A stretch of 64,000 nucleotides of DNA from Acanthaster planci (lineage: Eukaryota > Echinodermata > Asteroidea > Valvatida > Acanthasteridae). Below the pieces are notes generated by a model. The model ran no database searches, was not told the DNA's origin, and worked only from the letters and a program-made list of their open reading frames with translations. Of this stretch, positions 27,101 through 39,100 are shown in pieces; within the stretch, counting starts at the first letter, position 1; the number at the start of each line of letters is the position of its first letter. The stretch spans positions 423,040 through 487,039 of the forward strand of contig NW_019091415.1 of NCBI RefSeq assembly GCF_001949145.1, in the 5' to 3' direction. Position numbers and translations under genes: made by a program.

Positions 27101-30100
27101 TAATGTCAGACTCCAAGCCTAACAGTCCCTGCATTGGTGTTTTTAAAAGTGACACTGATGATCAATCAGTTTCTTCTCGCTCCTGTTATGACTATAATCT
27201 GGTCGATGACATAAGCAGCACTGAATCAATTTTGCTATACCAATTTTAGCCCAGAGTTTTGGAATATGTCTTCAACAATGCAGTGATTAGCAATGCTGGT
27301 TCGGGAGGACTTGAGACAGCAGAACACCGACAGCCAACAGTATGCTTTAGTATTGGTATTGTGCATTATTACTGCATGGACTGCTGCATGGAGCAGTGTT
27401 AAATACCCCGCCAGAACTACTCCCCTGCATCACATCATGATTACGTTTTTCAGGGGATGATGACTTGATAATGATCCAGCCTGGAATATAAGGTTTTAGA
27501 ATTTTTTTTAATTACCCTTAATGCCTAGCGTGTGTGTAAAATCATATTGAAATCGGAGGATTTGGGACTGTTAGGGCTATGCAATGACAAGAATCATTTT
27601 TATTTTTGGCTGAGTATGTTTTCGTTACATATAAGCCAAATATGACACTAAAGTCCTCTATCGTTGAACTACATCCTTAAAAAGCTTTTTGTTCTAAACA
27701 ATTTTTGTGATATTCACTTTCACACAAAAAATGTTGCCTTTGGAAACACTAAAACCTGTAATGTACTTGCACCTAAAAACAGAAGGGTCGGTTATATCAA
27801 AGAGCCTAGTACTGATACAAGTGTAGCAAACAAGTAACAGCATTTTACTATCATTTGTTCTTTTGTCCTTTATATAAGAAAGTGATGCTTGTTAAGCAAA
27901 GCTAATGTGGTTAAAGCAACTATAATTGAAGAGACAAGATTGAACAGGCAAAAATAATGTGCAACATGTAACACTATCAATCAATTTTTGGGAGTTCAAA
28001 TGACCAATTCTGTGGGTCTAAATCTGACAGGAAACCTATCAATGATAATTCATTTCTCCAGAGAAATAGGATCATTCAGATTTTTAAAATCAATATGAAA
28101 ATCTCATTATTGTATTTTGCCTTTCAAATTTTCTCTTTGTAAGCAAAGCAATTTATCTCAGGTGGAGCATAAATGAAATCAAATCTATAATCAAGTTTGT
28201 ATGCTAGAGGAGTATGACAAGATTGCTGAGCTTAGTGAGGTGAGAGGACTAGCTTGAATCCAATTATAATATGGGATATTGCAATCAGGGAGGATATTTT
28301 TAGTTGGGGTTTTACTGTTCACAATATTATTGTTAAAAAGCACTGCATTACTCTAAGTTACACAAGAACTTTAAAAAAAATTACCAAAAAAATGTTTCCC
28401 AACCCAGTGTTTTAAGCAGGATTCAGGAAATTTAACGTGCCTTACAAATAAGTTATGCGACTATGCACATACATGTATACGCATGTATGCAAGTAATGTA
28501 CAGTATAAGCAAGCATGAGCAACTATACATAGACAAGTACACCATGATCTCACATGTATACATGTACATGTATATGGCAGGTTCCTCAAAATATGGACCA
28601 TTAGATAATATTAAACTTTGGGGGTTCATTTTTCTTGAAGAGAACAGCAGTGAATTAATTCCCAATGTCTAATGTAATGAGGGAAGTCATGGCTGATATC
28701 TGGAACAATGATGACTGTGTCCATCTTTCAACTTAACTGGAGTTAATTAATTAAAGTCTCGAACATCAGCACTTTTGATGGATGAGAAGAACCTGTTGAA
28801 ATCCTAGCCAATGAAATTTACTGAGGAGTGACAATCCCTATGGTTATTTTACACAGATTTATATGTGGTGAAAGGTGATAATATTTACACATAATGAAAC
28901 CATAATCACGAAATTAAAAAATACCTCTCACAATTAATCAGGTTCTGAAGTCGGCAGTCGGGAATGTCATTCAATTCTGTCATTAGTGTAAAAAAAATTG
29001 ACCGCAACAAAAATGCAAGTAAAATCAAATTTGATGTACAACAGAAGCTTTTAAAAAAGTACAAAAAGGTACACCCTAACCATCATCATTTTACGAATGG
29101 ACCGATCACATTTTCTTCAAGTACTTTTCTGAAAACTGCAGTCCAAAATACCGATCGTGGCGATTTTGCGGCTTCCATCATTATCTCGTGGTGCCGTTAT
29201 AAGAAACATTTTGCTACATCATGGCCTGTTTGACCTTTGACATCAACCCAGATAGTGCGCCCTCTTTTCCATTCAATATTCATGAGCCCCTCCATAGAAT
29301 GGCGACGCTCCGGCATATTTCTCTTCGGACCAAGGTTTCTCAAAGGAAAATCAGTCATACTGAATGACATTTTTTTAAAAATGACGTCCAAGACTGAAAA
29401 TACGATTCATGATGAAAATCTAATGCGCAGGGTTAATAATTTTAATGTTATTTTTCAGTGGGAATATCTCCAAAATAAACGGCAAAATGAACATCCCACA
29501 TGGAATTTTCAAGCACTACATGAGACAGCATTTTCAGCACTCTTGAACGTCATGCACTTTTTGTCAAAATTTTCGAACATCATCAAAATTCTGTCAAACA
29601 TGACGTTTGCAACGAACATATTGTACTCATTATACATTTTTGATGCAGCCAAACTTAAAGATAATTTTCAGTGGTTGAGAGGTACATGTATAAGACCTGG
29701 CAGATAGGCTGGTATAGTGAGACTGATTATAAACGGCAAAAGAATAAAGACAGCCAAACTTTTCTCATCATTTTCTGTCAATTTTGTGCCAATTTTCTGT
29801 CAAGTTATTTCTTCAGTGCTGTAAAATAAATCAGTTGAAAAATATACTGAATTCTCCTTGTGAGAAGTTTTGAAATCAAGTCCTCTGGTGCAAACACTTT
29901 GACGTAAAACATTAAATGAATTCAACTCCATTTGATTTGCACTGGTAGCCAACCATATGTCTACCAAATGTACACATTTTGCCTAATTATCCCCAAGTAA
30001 TCATTTTTTTGAAGGTGCTAATTTGTATTTACATGATCAAGTCACTCTTTTAGAAGTTTTGAAAAATGACAACCGGAGTTGCATTAACTACGTTAATTTC

Positions 30101-33100
30101 AACAGCTTAGCACCACATGATAAGCCATGATAAAATAAGTAATTTGAATCACTGAAGTGAACACTTTCTTATAACAGGATTATACACAAGTTACATGCAT
30201 TCTCAGACTGGTTAGAGAACTTGGAGTACAAAACAAGGCAGAGGTAAGAACCAGACAAAATCTGTGCATGAGGTGTGTGCACACAAGCCGCTCAAAGTAC
30301 AGTGTGTCATGTTACTGTTTATGTATGGTCATGAGCAGTGCTGTGGTGGAGAATTCAACATAGGAGTTTGTACAGTTCTTTTTAAATTTCTCAACAAAAT
30401 ACCAACTTAAACATTGGACTGGATAGAATGTGCAGCAGCATGGCTTTGCAATAATGTTTGCCATACTTCGAAAAAGTGTCAGTGCTTTAAAAACATTGGC
30501 CATGCAAAGCATTGCTTCTTTGCTGGCAGCCTATATATGAAAATAAGCCTTCACCCTGATAGTTAACTCTTTTGTGTCAGTCCCAGTCTTGATGAAAATC
30601 TCTTAAATGTGAGGACTCAGACTGAAGTAAAGTGGACTACAGTACAGCACTGATTGAGATGGTCTGAGAACTGTTTCTGTCATGAAGGTCTGTCTTTACA
30701 AAGGTATCTTTTTTTTTCCACAAGCAATGTTTTAAAACATTGGAACAGCGATTTTAAGAAGTCTCATAAATCTGAACCTACGAAACAGATGAATACTCTT
30801 ACAACTATTTAACCCCTTGACAACAGGAATTTCTTCCCGAAAGCCGACTCCAAGAATTCCAGCCTCGCTTGGCCACGAAGGCCACCTGCCAAACCGCAAA
30901 TTCTCGGTTTGTGGCCCTGTGTGCTCTGCACGTTTTGAATTACACGGTGAAAAGGCTGATTGTTCAGTGGCATGCGGCTCTACTCAAGCTTCCACATTCC
31001 TGTTGCCTCTTTTCAAAGTGGGGACTATTGTGAAGCTGGTGATTATGATGCAAATTCGGTCTTTTAATTTCTGGGCTACACAGAAAGACCAATCACCATA
31101 TATCCAAGAGTCAGGGTCTGCCTTTTGTCACCATGTTCGCTCGAGCGTGGGCAAAGAATAATAACTGAAAAGCGGGCTGAGGATCTCAATTTTTACAGCG
31201 TGTTTAGCTGCCTCCCAGCGCGAAGGGGTTAACAAAGCCTCATTGAAGATAATTGTTATCCTGCTTGCTCATGGTGCAGTATAGAAAATCTCGCATGTGT
31301 GCCCTAAGTCTCAATGTGAGAAAAGTTACCGCTGTGGTGTCTTACACTGAGTATAGTAATCTTGGACTTTTATTTTGACTTTTTACATGCACGCTCAAGT
31401 TTTTTTCAAGTGTTATCAATGTTTACACTGTTCAAACTATGTTAAGAAGAATTTGTAAGTGTATCAAAAAAAATGGACTTTCCAATAACATAAACAGTTT
31501 CTTTATCTTGTTTAACACACCTCTCTAGAGGACAGATGTTGAAATGCATCCAGTAACTCCACTCCTTGCTCCACGGTGTTGATGGTCTCAAATGCAGTTG
31601 AGATGACGTTTTGCATCATCACCTCTAAATCTTTGATGCCAGTTCGGAACCTGCCACACCATAAGATACATGTATATACACAAATTGTTAAAAACCAAAT
31701 GATATATTTTTCAACCAATCAAATTTGTCTGGGAACGATGATCTTTCTTAACCAGCACTCTTTCACAGTTACAAATGTAAACTCTATTTGGCATATTGGA
31801 CCAACCAGACACATAACTGAATCATCAATAGTTTCCATGGAGTTGTTAACAGGGTGGCAAAGCACAGGAAGGAGGGTGGGCTTAAATCAGCATGACTGGT
31901 AACAACTCTGGCATCAATTAACTACACAATTTCCCAGCCCACATACATGTACACCTGCAAAGGCTATGTATTCCGATGTACAGCCTATTATTTGTTATTT
32001 GTGCATTGTGTTCCTCTGATGCAAAAGACTTACTCAAAATCTAAAAAAGGGTGCCTAAGAACAAACCTGAAGTTTCAGCTTAGTAATACTGTATATTCTG
32101 AAGAAGTAATATTCTAGTATTTCAACGTCAGATCAAAACTTGCTCAGTCATATTTTATATAGCACCAGAATTTAGTGACTAAGACAAGTTCTCATGTTCA
32201 GTTAAATGAAGCTACATGTCACACACTAAATCAATAAACAGTAACCACGCACGTGCGCAAACTTCTAATAGACATTTTCGAAAGTGTTTTTAGACACATT
32301 GTCTGAAATGGCCTTCTGTAATTGTTTTCTTCAAAATGACAGCTCGCCAGCAAGAATGATTTCACAGGGTTAACTCCCTGTGAAATAACCACATTTTAAC
32401 CAAGTATGCATTTCAAAAATTATTTTATCAGTTACTTTTGGATAACTGCAAAATAATAATTGTACCAATATTTTATATGTTAGACCAAAGAAAATGTTTC
32501 TGTGTTGATGGAAGCAAACTCCGAACACAAAATAGTTCCCTTTTCGGAACCATGTAGAACCCCACAGTACACTTTAGAATTTTGCAATAATGTGCAAAAT
32601 CAAAATGAATAGCCTGCTGTTCTGAGCGAAAAGTACTGCATCCTTCATAACAAGTGGGAGGGATGCACTGAGTAGATATCCCTTTCACTGTTCTCCAATG
32701 AAAAGTGGTGATTCACTTTAAATTTCTGGAACCTTCTTTTTGATAAAGAGTGCTGTGAATTTGTAAAAACAGAAAAAAGATTAGCTGACAACAGAAAACT
32801 ACGATGCCTTGTCTCATTTTTGCCTTAAAATGTAAGAGACTTCAAATTATTTTTCTTTTATAATTTCATTTTGAAGTTAAACATAGGCTTTAGTAGGCCA
32901 TTTTATTGGAATGAGTGCCCAAGGGATGGTCATTCAAAGGATACATGCAAAACATTGACACTGCTGGCATTTGCACAATAGCTTTGCCAACCATTAATAT
33001 GATGCAAATAGAGCTTCCAGAATCTTTTGAATAGAAAAAGTATGCTAAAAAAATCAGAATTTGTTGCATCTGCTCCCGTTCATCTGCTTCTTAAAAGGAA

Positions 33101-36100
33101 TCACCTCCTGGAAAGTCCCTGGAAAGTACATGTATTTTCTAGCACATTTCTGAAAACCTGCCTGATCTGAGAGAGATATGATGCAAAACACTGATGTCTA
33201 TTAAACTTCCAAATATCTAAAATACATGACAACTTGCACAACTCTGTTATCAGCAACATTTTTTTTTTCATTATTTCCTTTTCAAAAGAAAGATTTAGGG
33301 TCAGCACGATTTGCTACGTTTGGGCAGGTAACCAGAAGCACAACTATTATTTTATTTGGCCCTTTCAAATTTTCTTTCATGCCCTTTGCCATTTGCTAAA
33401 GGGTGCACCCTTGCAAAAAGGCCCTAAATAAGTCTGCCGAGCTCATTACTAAAAGATATACACTCAAAAAATATTCTATATTAGAGAGTCCTGCGAGCCA
33501 TGAAATTGAGAAATTGGAGAAATATGGCACTGAACCCCTAGCCCTGACTTTGGGCTTCAAATTCTGAGCAATTTGGATGCAGTCGGGTCCAAAAATGGCA
33601 CTATTTAGCCATTTTGCAGAGGGATGGTTTTTCAAAATGGCTACTTTTCTGGGCAGGGACATTTTCTTCATTTTCGGGGTGGTCTGCTTCTGGTGAACAT
33701 TTCTCAAAAATTTATCAGTCAACCCCCCAAAAATTGAAAGGAAAATGAAAGGGGACATGTCGATCATTGTATTTCTGTGCAGCCTAGACACCTGTGAGAG
33801 TTGTGAGTATTTTTAAAATAATTGCGAAGTGTGGGGATTTATCATTGCTGTCTATAGGAATTTATTTGTAGCGGTGCACCCTAAAAACTTGATAAACTGT
33901 AGTGTACCGTCTAGTGCTACGTCACGGGGCAACACCGCCGTCATGTTTGTCCTTCTTTTTCAGAGTGCAAAGTCTGAGCCAGAGTGGGGAGGACGGGTGG
34001 GCGCCAACTGTTTGGGTACGTATTCCCTTGCAGACCCTCCCACATGACTGAGGGGAAGAGTTCACTGCGCTCATCCTACCCAAAACAGTTGATACTTAAC
34101 AGAGCAGCACTATACCTTGGAGGAAGGTTGGCAAAAACGCACTGAATGTGAAGAAATATGTGAGTGGTGTCTGGAATGTCTCAAAGATAAAAGGGGGAAT
34201 GTTGAGGACTCATCGAAAGGAGGAGGAAACCAAAAGATAAATCTAGAGGTTGCCCACCCCAGTGAAGGTCCTTAAGATCTCAGTGCAGAGAATAGGATAG
34301 TCTTCCCATGGGAGAAGTCTCTTCGCAAGACACTGCTTAGGAAGCATGAGGTGAATGTTGAGAGTGTTTCCCAGCATGCTGCCCTGTAGATATCCTCCGT
34401 TTGGACACCATCGAAGAACGCCTAAAAGGTACATGTAGATACCGCCCTGATGTAATGAGCTATAATAGGGCAACCAGGTTTTAATATCTAAATAAGTTGG
34501 CCATTCAGGATTGGCGAACTTGATGGCTGAAACAACCCATCTAGCCATAGTTTTGCTGCTTGCTGGCCAATGAGGTTTACTGACAAGCATGCAACTTGGA
34601 CTTTGACAAAAATGAGGAAATTCCAATCGTTACAAGACTTAGTACAGTGTACAGCAAAAAAACGAGGAAATCAGCCAATGTACTGAAGTAATGAAAGAAG
34701 TTGAGAGGTTGTACCTCTCATTTTCTGAGACCTGGTCAATCACAGTTTGAGCATGGTTCAAACAAGACAGCACAGCTTGTTGTTGGGAGAACCGGAGTGC
34801 TTTGTGATGTCAGGAACGAAGATGTTTTGTGCTGGAACAATTCCGATCGGATCTTCATGCCGACGCCCAGGGCTGGGATGGAGCACATGCCATTGGGCAC
34901 CCATTTGATGAGTCTATCTGTGATGGAAAATGTCCACAGTTCACTGCCTCGGCGTGAAGTGGTTAGAAGTCATCTCAAATCTTGTCTGGGAAAAGTTGAG
35001 GACAACTGCGGAAGAGTGTTGCAGCAAAATGTTGAAGGTTCCTGGAAAACTTCCCCGCAATCTTCCCGGAATGAAGTTATTAGCATTTGTATGCACAATC
35101 TCTCCCCCTTCCCATTTGCAGTTTTGGTCAGGCAAGCCATACAAGGACACCTATGGTTTGGGTAACAGAAGAGCCACAGCCAAAGGACTGCAAATTTACT
35201 CACTCACTCCTTACTGAGAGATTTGTGAAACTCGGAATAAATACTTTGGCAATATACAAAGTTTTTTATGTTTTTTCTCCGGCTGGACAGCTATGGTTTT
35301 ACTTCAGGCAAATATACCTTTATTTGCATTTAATCTGGCAATAAAGCGAAGTTTGAAACCTTTCAGTTCTTCCAGTATTGAATTCAGAATTGAATGGATA
35401 TAACCATGGAGGTATGCGGGAAAACAAGGGGCAGAGATAACACAACATAAGAATTTAATGAGTGAGTGAAGCAAATTCAGAGGGAACTCCAATGTTCCCA
35501 TTGGACTTCTTACAGTGACTTTCTTGTAGAATTACAAAATTAAATCCAATGGGAACCTATGGTAAACTAATGTCCCTGTTGACTTACCACGATTGCGATG
35601 TAAACTAACAGGCCGAAAAGGGTCCCGGAAGATTTCCACGCAGCCACGGTAAGTTCGTAAGGGTGCAAAAAAGTCCAATGGGAACAGTTCCCATACAATG
35701 GACACTGACCACGACCACGCTTAACATACAAACCAGACTACTGCCTACACAGAGATCGATAGCATGCACGCGAAAATGGTTGTTTTTTTCCCTGTCTCCA
35801 GCTCCATGCGTGTAGTACAGCAGCATGCTGCGCACACACAGTGAAGTGTGCCTGGATAAAGCTATATACTCTTGTGTACAGAGTTTTTCTGTTTGGGTTT
35901 GTCTTCCTTGTGGCAGATTTGGCCAGATTCTGCTGATTTCGTTATGATTTGTACAGCATGGACAATGTAATCAGTTGGTTTTATTAGGCCTAACACTGTG
36001 AATAAACATTCGGTTACAGTTTTAAAAAAGTCAATGTGGGAAAGCCCGGTAGACTGACACAAAGGAATGTCTTGGTAAGTTACCGCATGCCCCGAAAACT

Positions 36101-39100
36101 CAACAAAAACAACAGAAATCCACTAAAAAAATCCAGAGATTTCACACCCCTGTGAGAGAGTGAAACCATCAGGGAAGATCACTACAAATAGCTGTGACAG
36201 CAAGACGGGATTGCATATGGTTGCTAACGGCAGTCACAAGTTTAAATAGGCACAAGAAAAGGCGCCCCATTTGGGCCACACCTTGTCCTTAACACCACAA
36301 CGTAAAAGTTGTTTTCTGCTGGTGCTGACTTGCATTAACAGTCTGGTCAATCGGGGCATGAGGGCTAGTTAGGCCAGAATGGGGCAATGAGAAGAATATG
36401 GCCAAAGCTCCCGTTTGATCTTGACAAAACTGCTGGGATTTGGAGTAATGGAAAGAAAGCGCATTGGCAAGTAACCCTTCCTAGCTGATACAGCTAAATG
36501 GCATCTGCCACTCAGACCTCCAAGAGAGGAATTCTGGCACAGAACACTAGCAGCTGAGCACTCTCTGCCAAGGCAAAGAGATCAATACATAGATTGTTGA
36601 GCACCTTGAAGATTGAATTAGACACAATATGATGCAGAGTCCAGAGTGCAGAGAACAAAGAGGTGGTTGCTTGTGCACAGAGTTGTCTGATCCTGCGCTG
36701 ACAGCCAATGCGTGTCCACATTGGACAGGTGAGGGTCAGGATCCAAAGCTGTAATGGGGATGTAGGCTTCAGATCAAGGGGGCTGACTAATGAAGAGAAC
36801 GTCTCAGAGACGGACTGGAAAGCTGAGATGATAGCCAAAGAAGATGCATCATGATGTCTAGAGGAATGCAACTTCTTGCTATAGTAAAACCAGCAGAAGA
36901 CCTAGAACGCTTACATTTCTCACACAAGAGAGAATCTGGAAGAGTTCGCAGACAGAGCCGGACGGGCAGAAGCCACGGCAGAATTTTCATTCTGCGGTTC
37001 ATGGTCTGGAGAAGGCTGTATGTGATGATCCACAGTGATAGTAAACTTGGAAGCAATCTTCCAGAGAGCCCCAATTAGGAACCGAAGGATGGAATGAAGT
37101 GGGGCATGTGAGAATCCATGGTGGCATAGAAGTACAGTGGGTTTGGATGCCTGGGGAGGTGGACTGGAGAGATGCAATAGTGGATCTGCATTCTAATGGC
37201 ACATTCACCAGGGTAAGGCCAGAAAATAATGGGGAAAGGGCCCAGGAAGCACAATTGTCTGGTTCATGCCTGGGTGCCTCCATTGACGTGGTCTTGGATG
37301 ATGGACAGTTGTTTGGGTTAGCGGATGAGACGTGGGCTCGCCTCCCCACTGGTCTAGCTGAGTCTACTGGTGGCAGTGTGGGTCATCTCAGTAGACTACA
37401 ATGGACATGTGACAGGGTATCCGATGGCGCATTCACTCTGGGAGCGCCAAGGGGAGTTGGTCCGGGAAGTGCTGTTGCCTGGTTGATACCTGAAGAAGAC
37501 TCGGATGCTGGTGGACTTAGGCATGTAGTGGCTGCCTGGGTCAGCGAGTGAGATGTGGACTAGCCTCCCTGCGGGTCTCAGTGAACCTACCAGTGGCAGA
37601 TTGGCATGCCTCGGCAGGCTGTGGTGGAGATGCGACAGCGGATCCATATTTCGACAGTGCATTCACCAGGGCAGCCCCAGAGAGTGACGGGGAGTCGGCC
37701 CAGGAATCGAAGTTGTCCGGTTCACGCCTGGGTGCCCCAAATGAAGAGACTTTGGTTGCCGGTAGGCTTAGGCATGTAGCAGCCACTTGGGTTGGCGGAT
37801 GAGGCGTGTGCATTATTGTGACTGATTTTGTTTATGGTTTGTTCATCAAGAATCTGCCAGCCGGTAGTCAAAGCAAATAATTCATTATTCAAATATGACT
37901 GAATATTCTATCAGATTAAAGGACAAATATTCAAATAGTGAATTATTCAATTTGATTCAGCCCTATTACTGTAACATTTTACTGTCAAGCTCCATAGAGC
38001 CAAACAAGAATGGCAATGGTACACTGACAGCATAATAGGCCTCATGACTCACAGCAAGTTAACATGAGGTCCATTTGGAAACAGCTTGTATAGGGGTAAT
38101 TCCAGACATCAGGGATCCAAAAGTATGACATTTTTGTGTCCGTTACATCTTACCTTTGTTATCACACATGGAAATGTCACCAGAATTGATTTCAAACTAT
38201 TACTATTTGTTTGGCAGGTAATTTGTATTAATTCACTCTTGGAAATCAGAAAATGTGTTCTGAACTTACAAACTCATACGTCAGATGTAACAGGGACACA
38301 AAAAATGGACCCCTAATTTCTGGAATTACCCATATTCTAAAATGTAACACTTAATTTAAGTAATAATTTGAAAAAAAATATCTTGAAGACCTGTCAAGTA
38401 TACTCCGCCATCAAGACACATACATGAATACAACTTTAGGCACACTCATGTACTGGTTATCTTCGGTTTCTTCTCAAGTCTGCAGCTTGGGATTTCTTCT
38501 CTGTATACATGTAAATGTATACAGTCTTTGAACTGACAAGCACCATCTCTCATATACAAAGATGACCATACTATCATTTAAGTAAATCATTAACTACACA
38601 AGCCTGCTTCTTCAATAAATGTTAAACTATTCCCAGGCATATGTCAAGAGTAATCCCACGTAAAATTATGCACCTTTGTGTACACATTTGTATGCGTGAA
38701 ACACGATTAATAGCAAGACTGTGGAATACAACTGTTTGTCAACCACGAGAAAAGTGACAAATTACAAGATATGATCCCGTGTTGTTAGAGAAACAGCTTC
38801 CTGCAATGGTAATTAAGATTTTGGAAAAAATATAAATTTGACTGGTATAGACAAACCTGTTATAATCATCATGCCATGTAGTTGCCTTGACATCTAGAAT
38901 AGTCTTCCTGACGCCACTCAAAACAGCCAGGTTTGCATCAAAAGCACTCTCGATCTCCAGTAGACTGCGAGTGATTTCTGGCCCTCTCTGTCCAGCAAAA
39001 CAAGGTAGTGGGGTCTTGTTGCCATCTTCCCAACGGGCAAAATGAATTTGGCATTCACACACCTGAGGTATTCATCAAGAGAAACTGAGCAACAAATTGT

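Larger units (their letters stand above)
26712..31520 (-). other. Intron between exons 8 and 9
   Basis: 4809 bases. Contains an unidentified 1.4-kb repeat copy (28660-30095) and a TTAA-flanked MITE (30813-31228). 26720-28650 is AT-rich, with only a weak match between about 27530-27585 and 26130-26195 and a cluster of ACATGTA palindromes near 28460-28580. Confidence 0.7.
34000..37810 (-). mobile_element. Second DIRS-type retroelement remnant
   Basis: Same minus orientation and layout as the element at 3.8-11 kb: a tandem-repeated region at the 5' side (37810-37140), RNase H-like sequence near 36600-36300 ([13 protein letters not shown], then [11 protein letters not shown]) and recombinase near 34630-34260 ([14 protein letters not shown], then [20 protein letters not shown]). 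The spacing from RNase H to recombinase end, about 2 kb, equals that of copy 1. Frames are broken throughout. Confidence 0.65.
31651..38856 (-). other. Intron between exons 7 and 8, TE-rich
   Basis: 7206 bases. Contains a DIRS-type retroelement remnant on the minus strand (about 34000-37810), a MITE-like element (38093-38331) and an unassigned 131-codon reading frame (33396-33791). 31720-33390 and 35220-36300 are AT-rich without recognised content, apart from a small inverted repeat near 35500. Confidence 0.75.

Noticed and set aside
28440-28590. ACATGTACATGTA clusters as a regulatory array or CRISPR
   Set aside because: Such palindromes occur throughout the window without regular spacing, so they look like genome-wide base-composition flavour. 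There are no repeats with unique spacers.
34701-35165. 154-codon plus-strand open frame as a gene
   Set aside because: It is antisense to the region between RNase H-like and recombinase parts of DIRS copy 2. No domain, and alternative frames in the same place are equally open.
37099-37551. 150-codon plus-strand frame over the tandem repeats as a host gene
   Set aside because: The units read related peptides on both strands because they are DNA repeats. Location and orientation beside pol-like sequence favour the retroelement, minus-strand reading.
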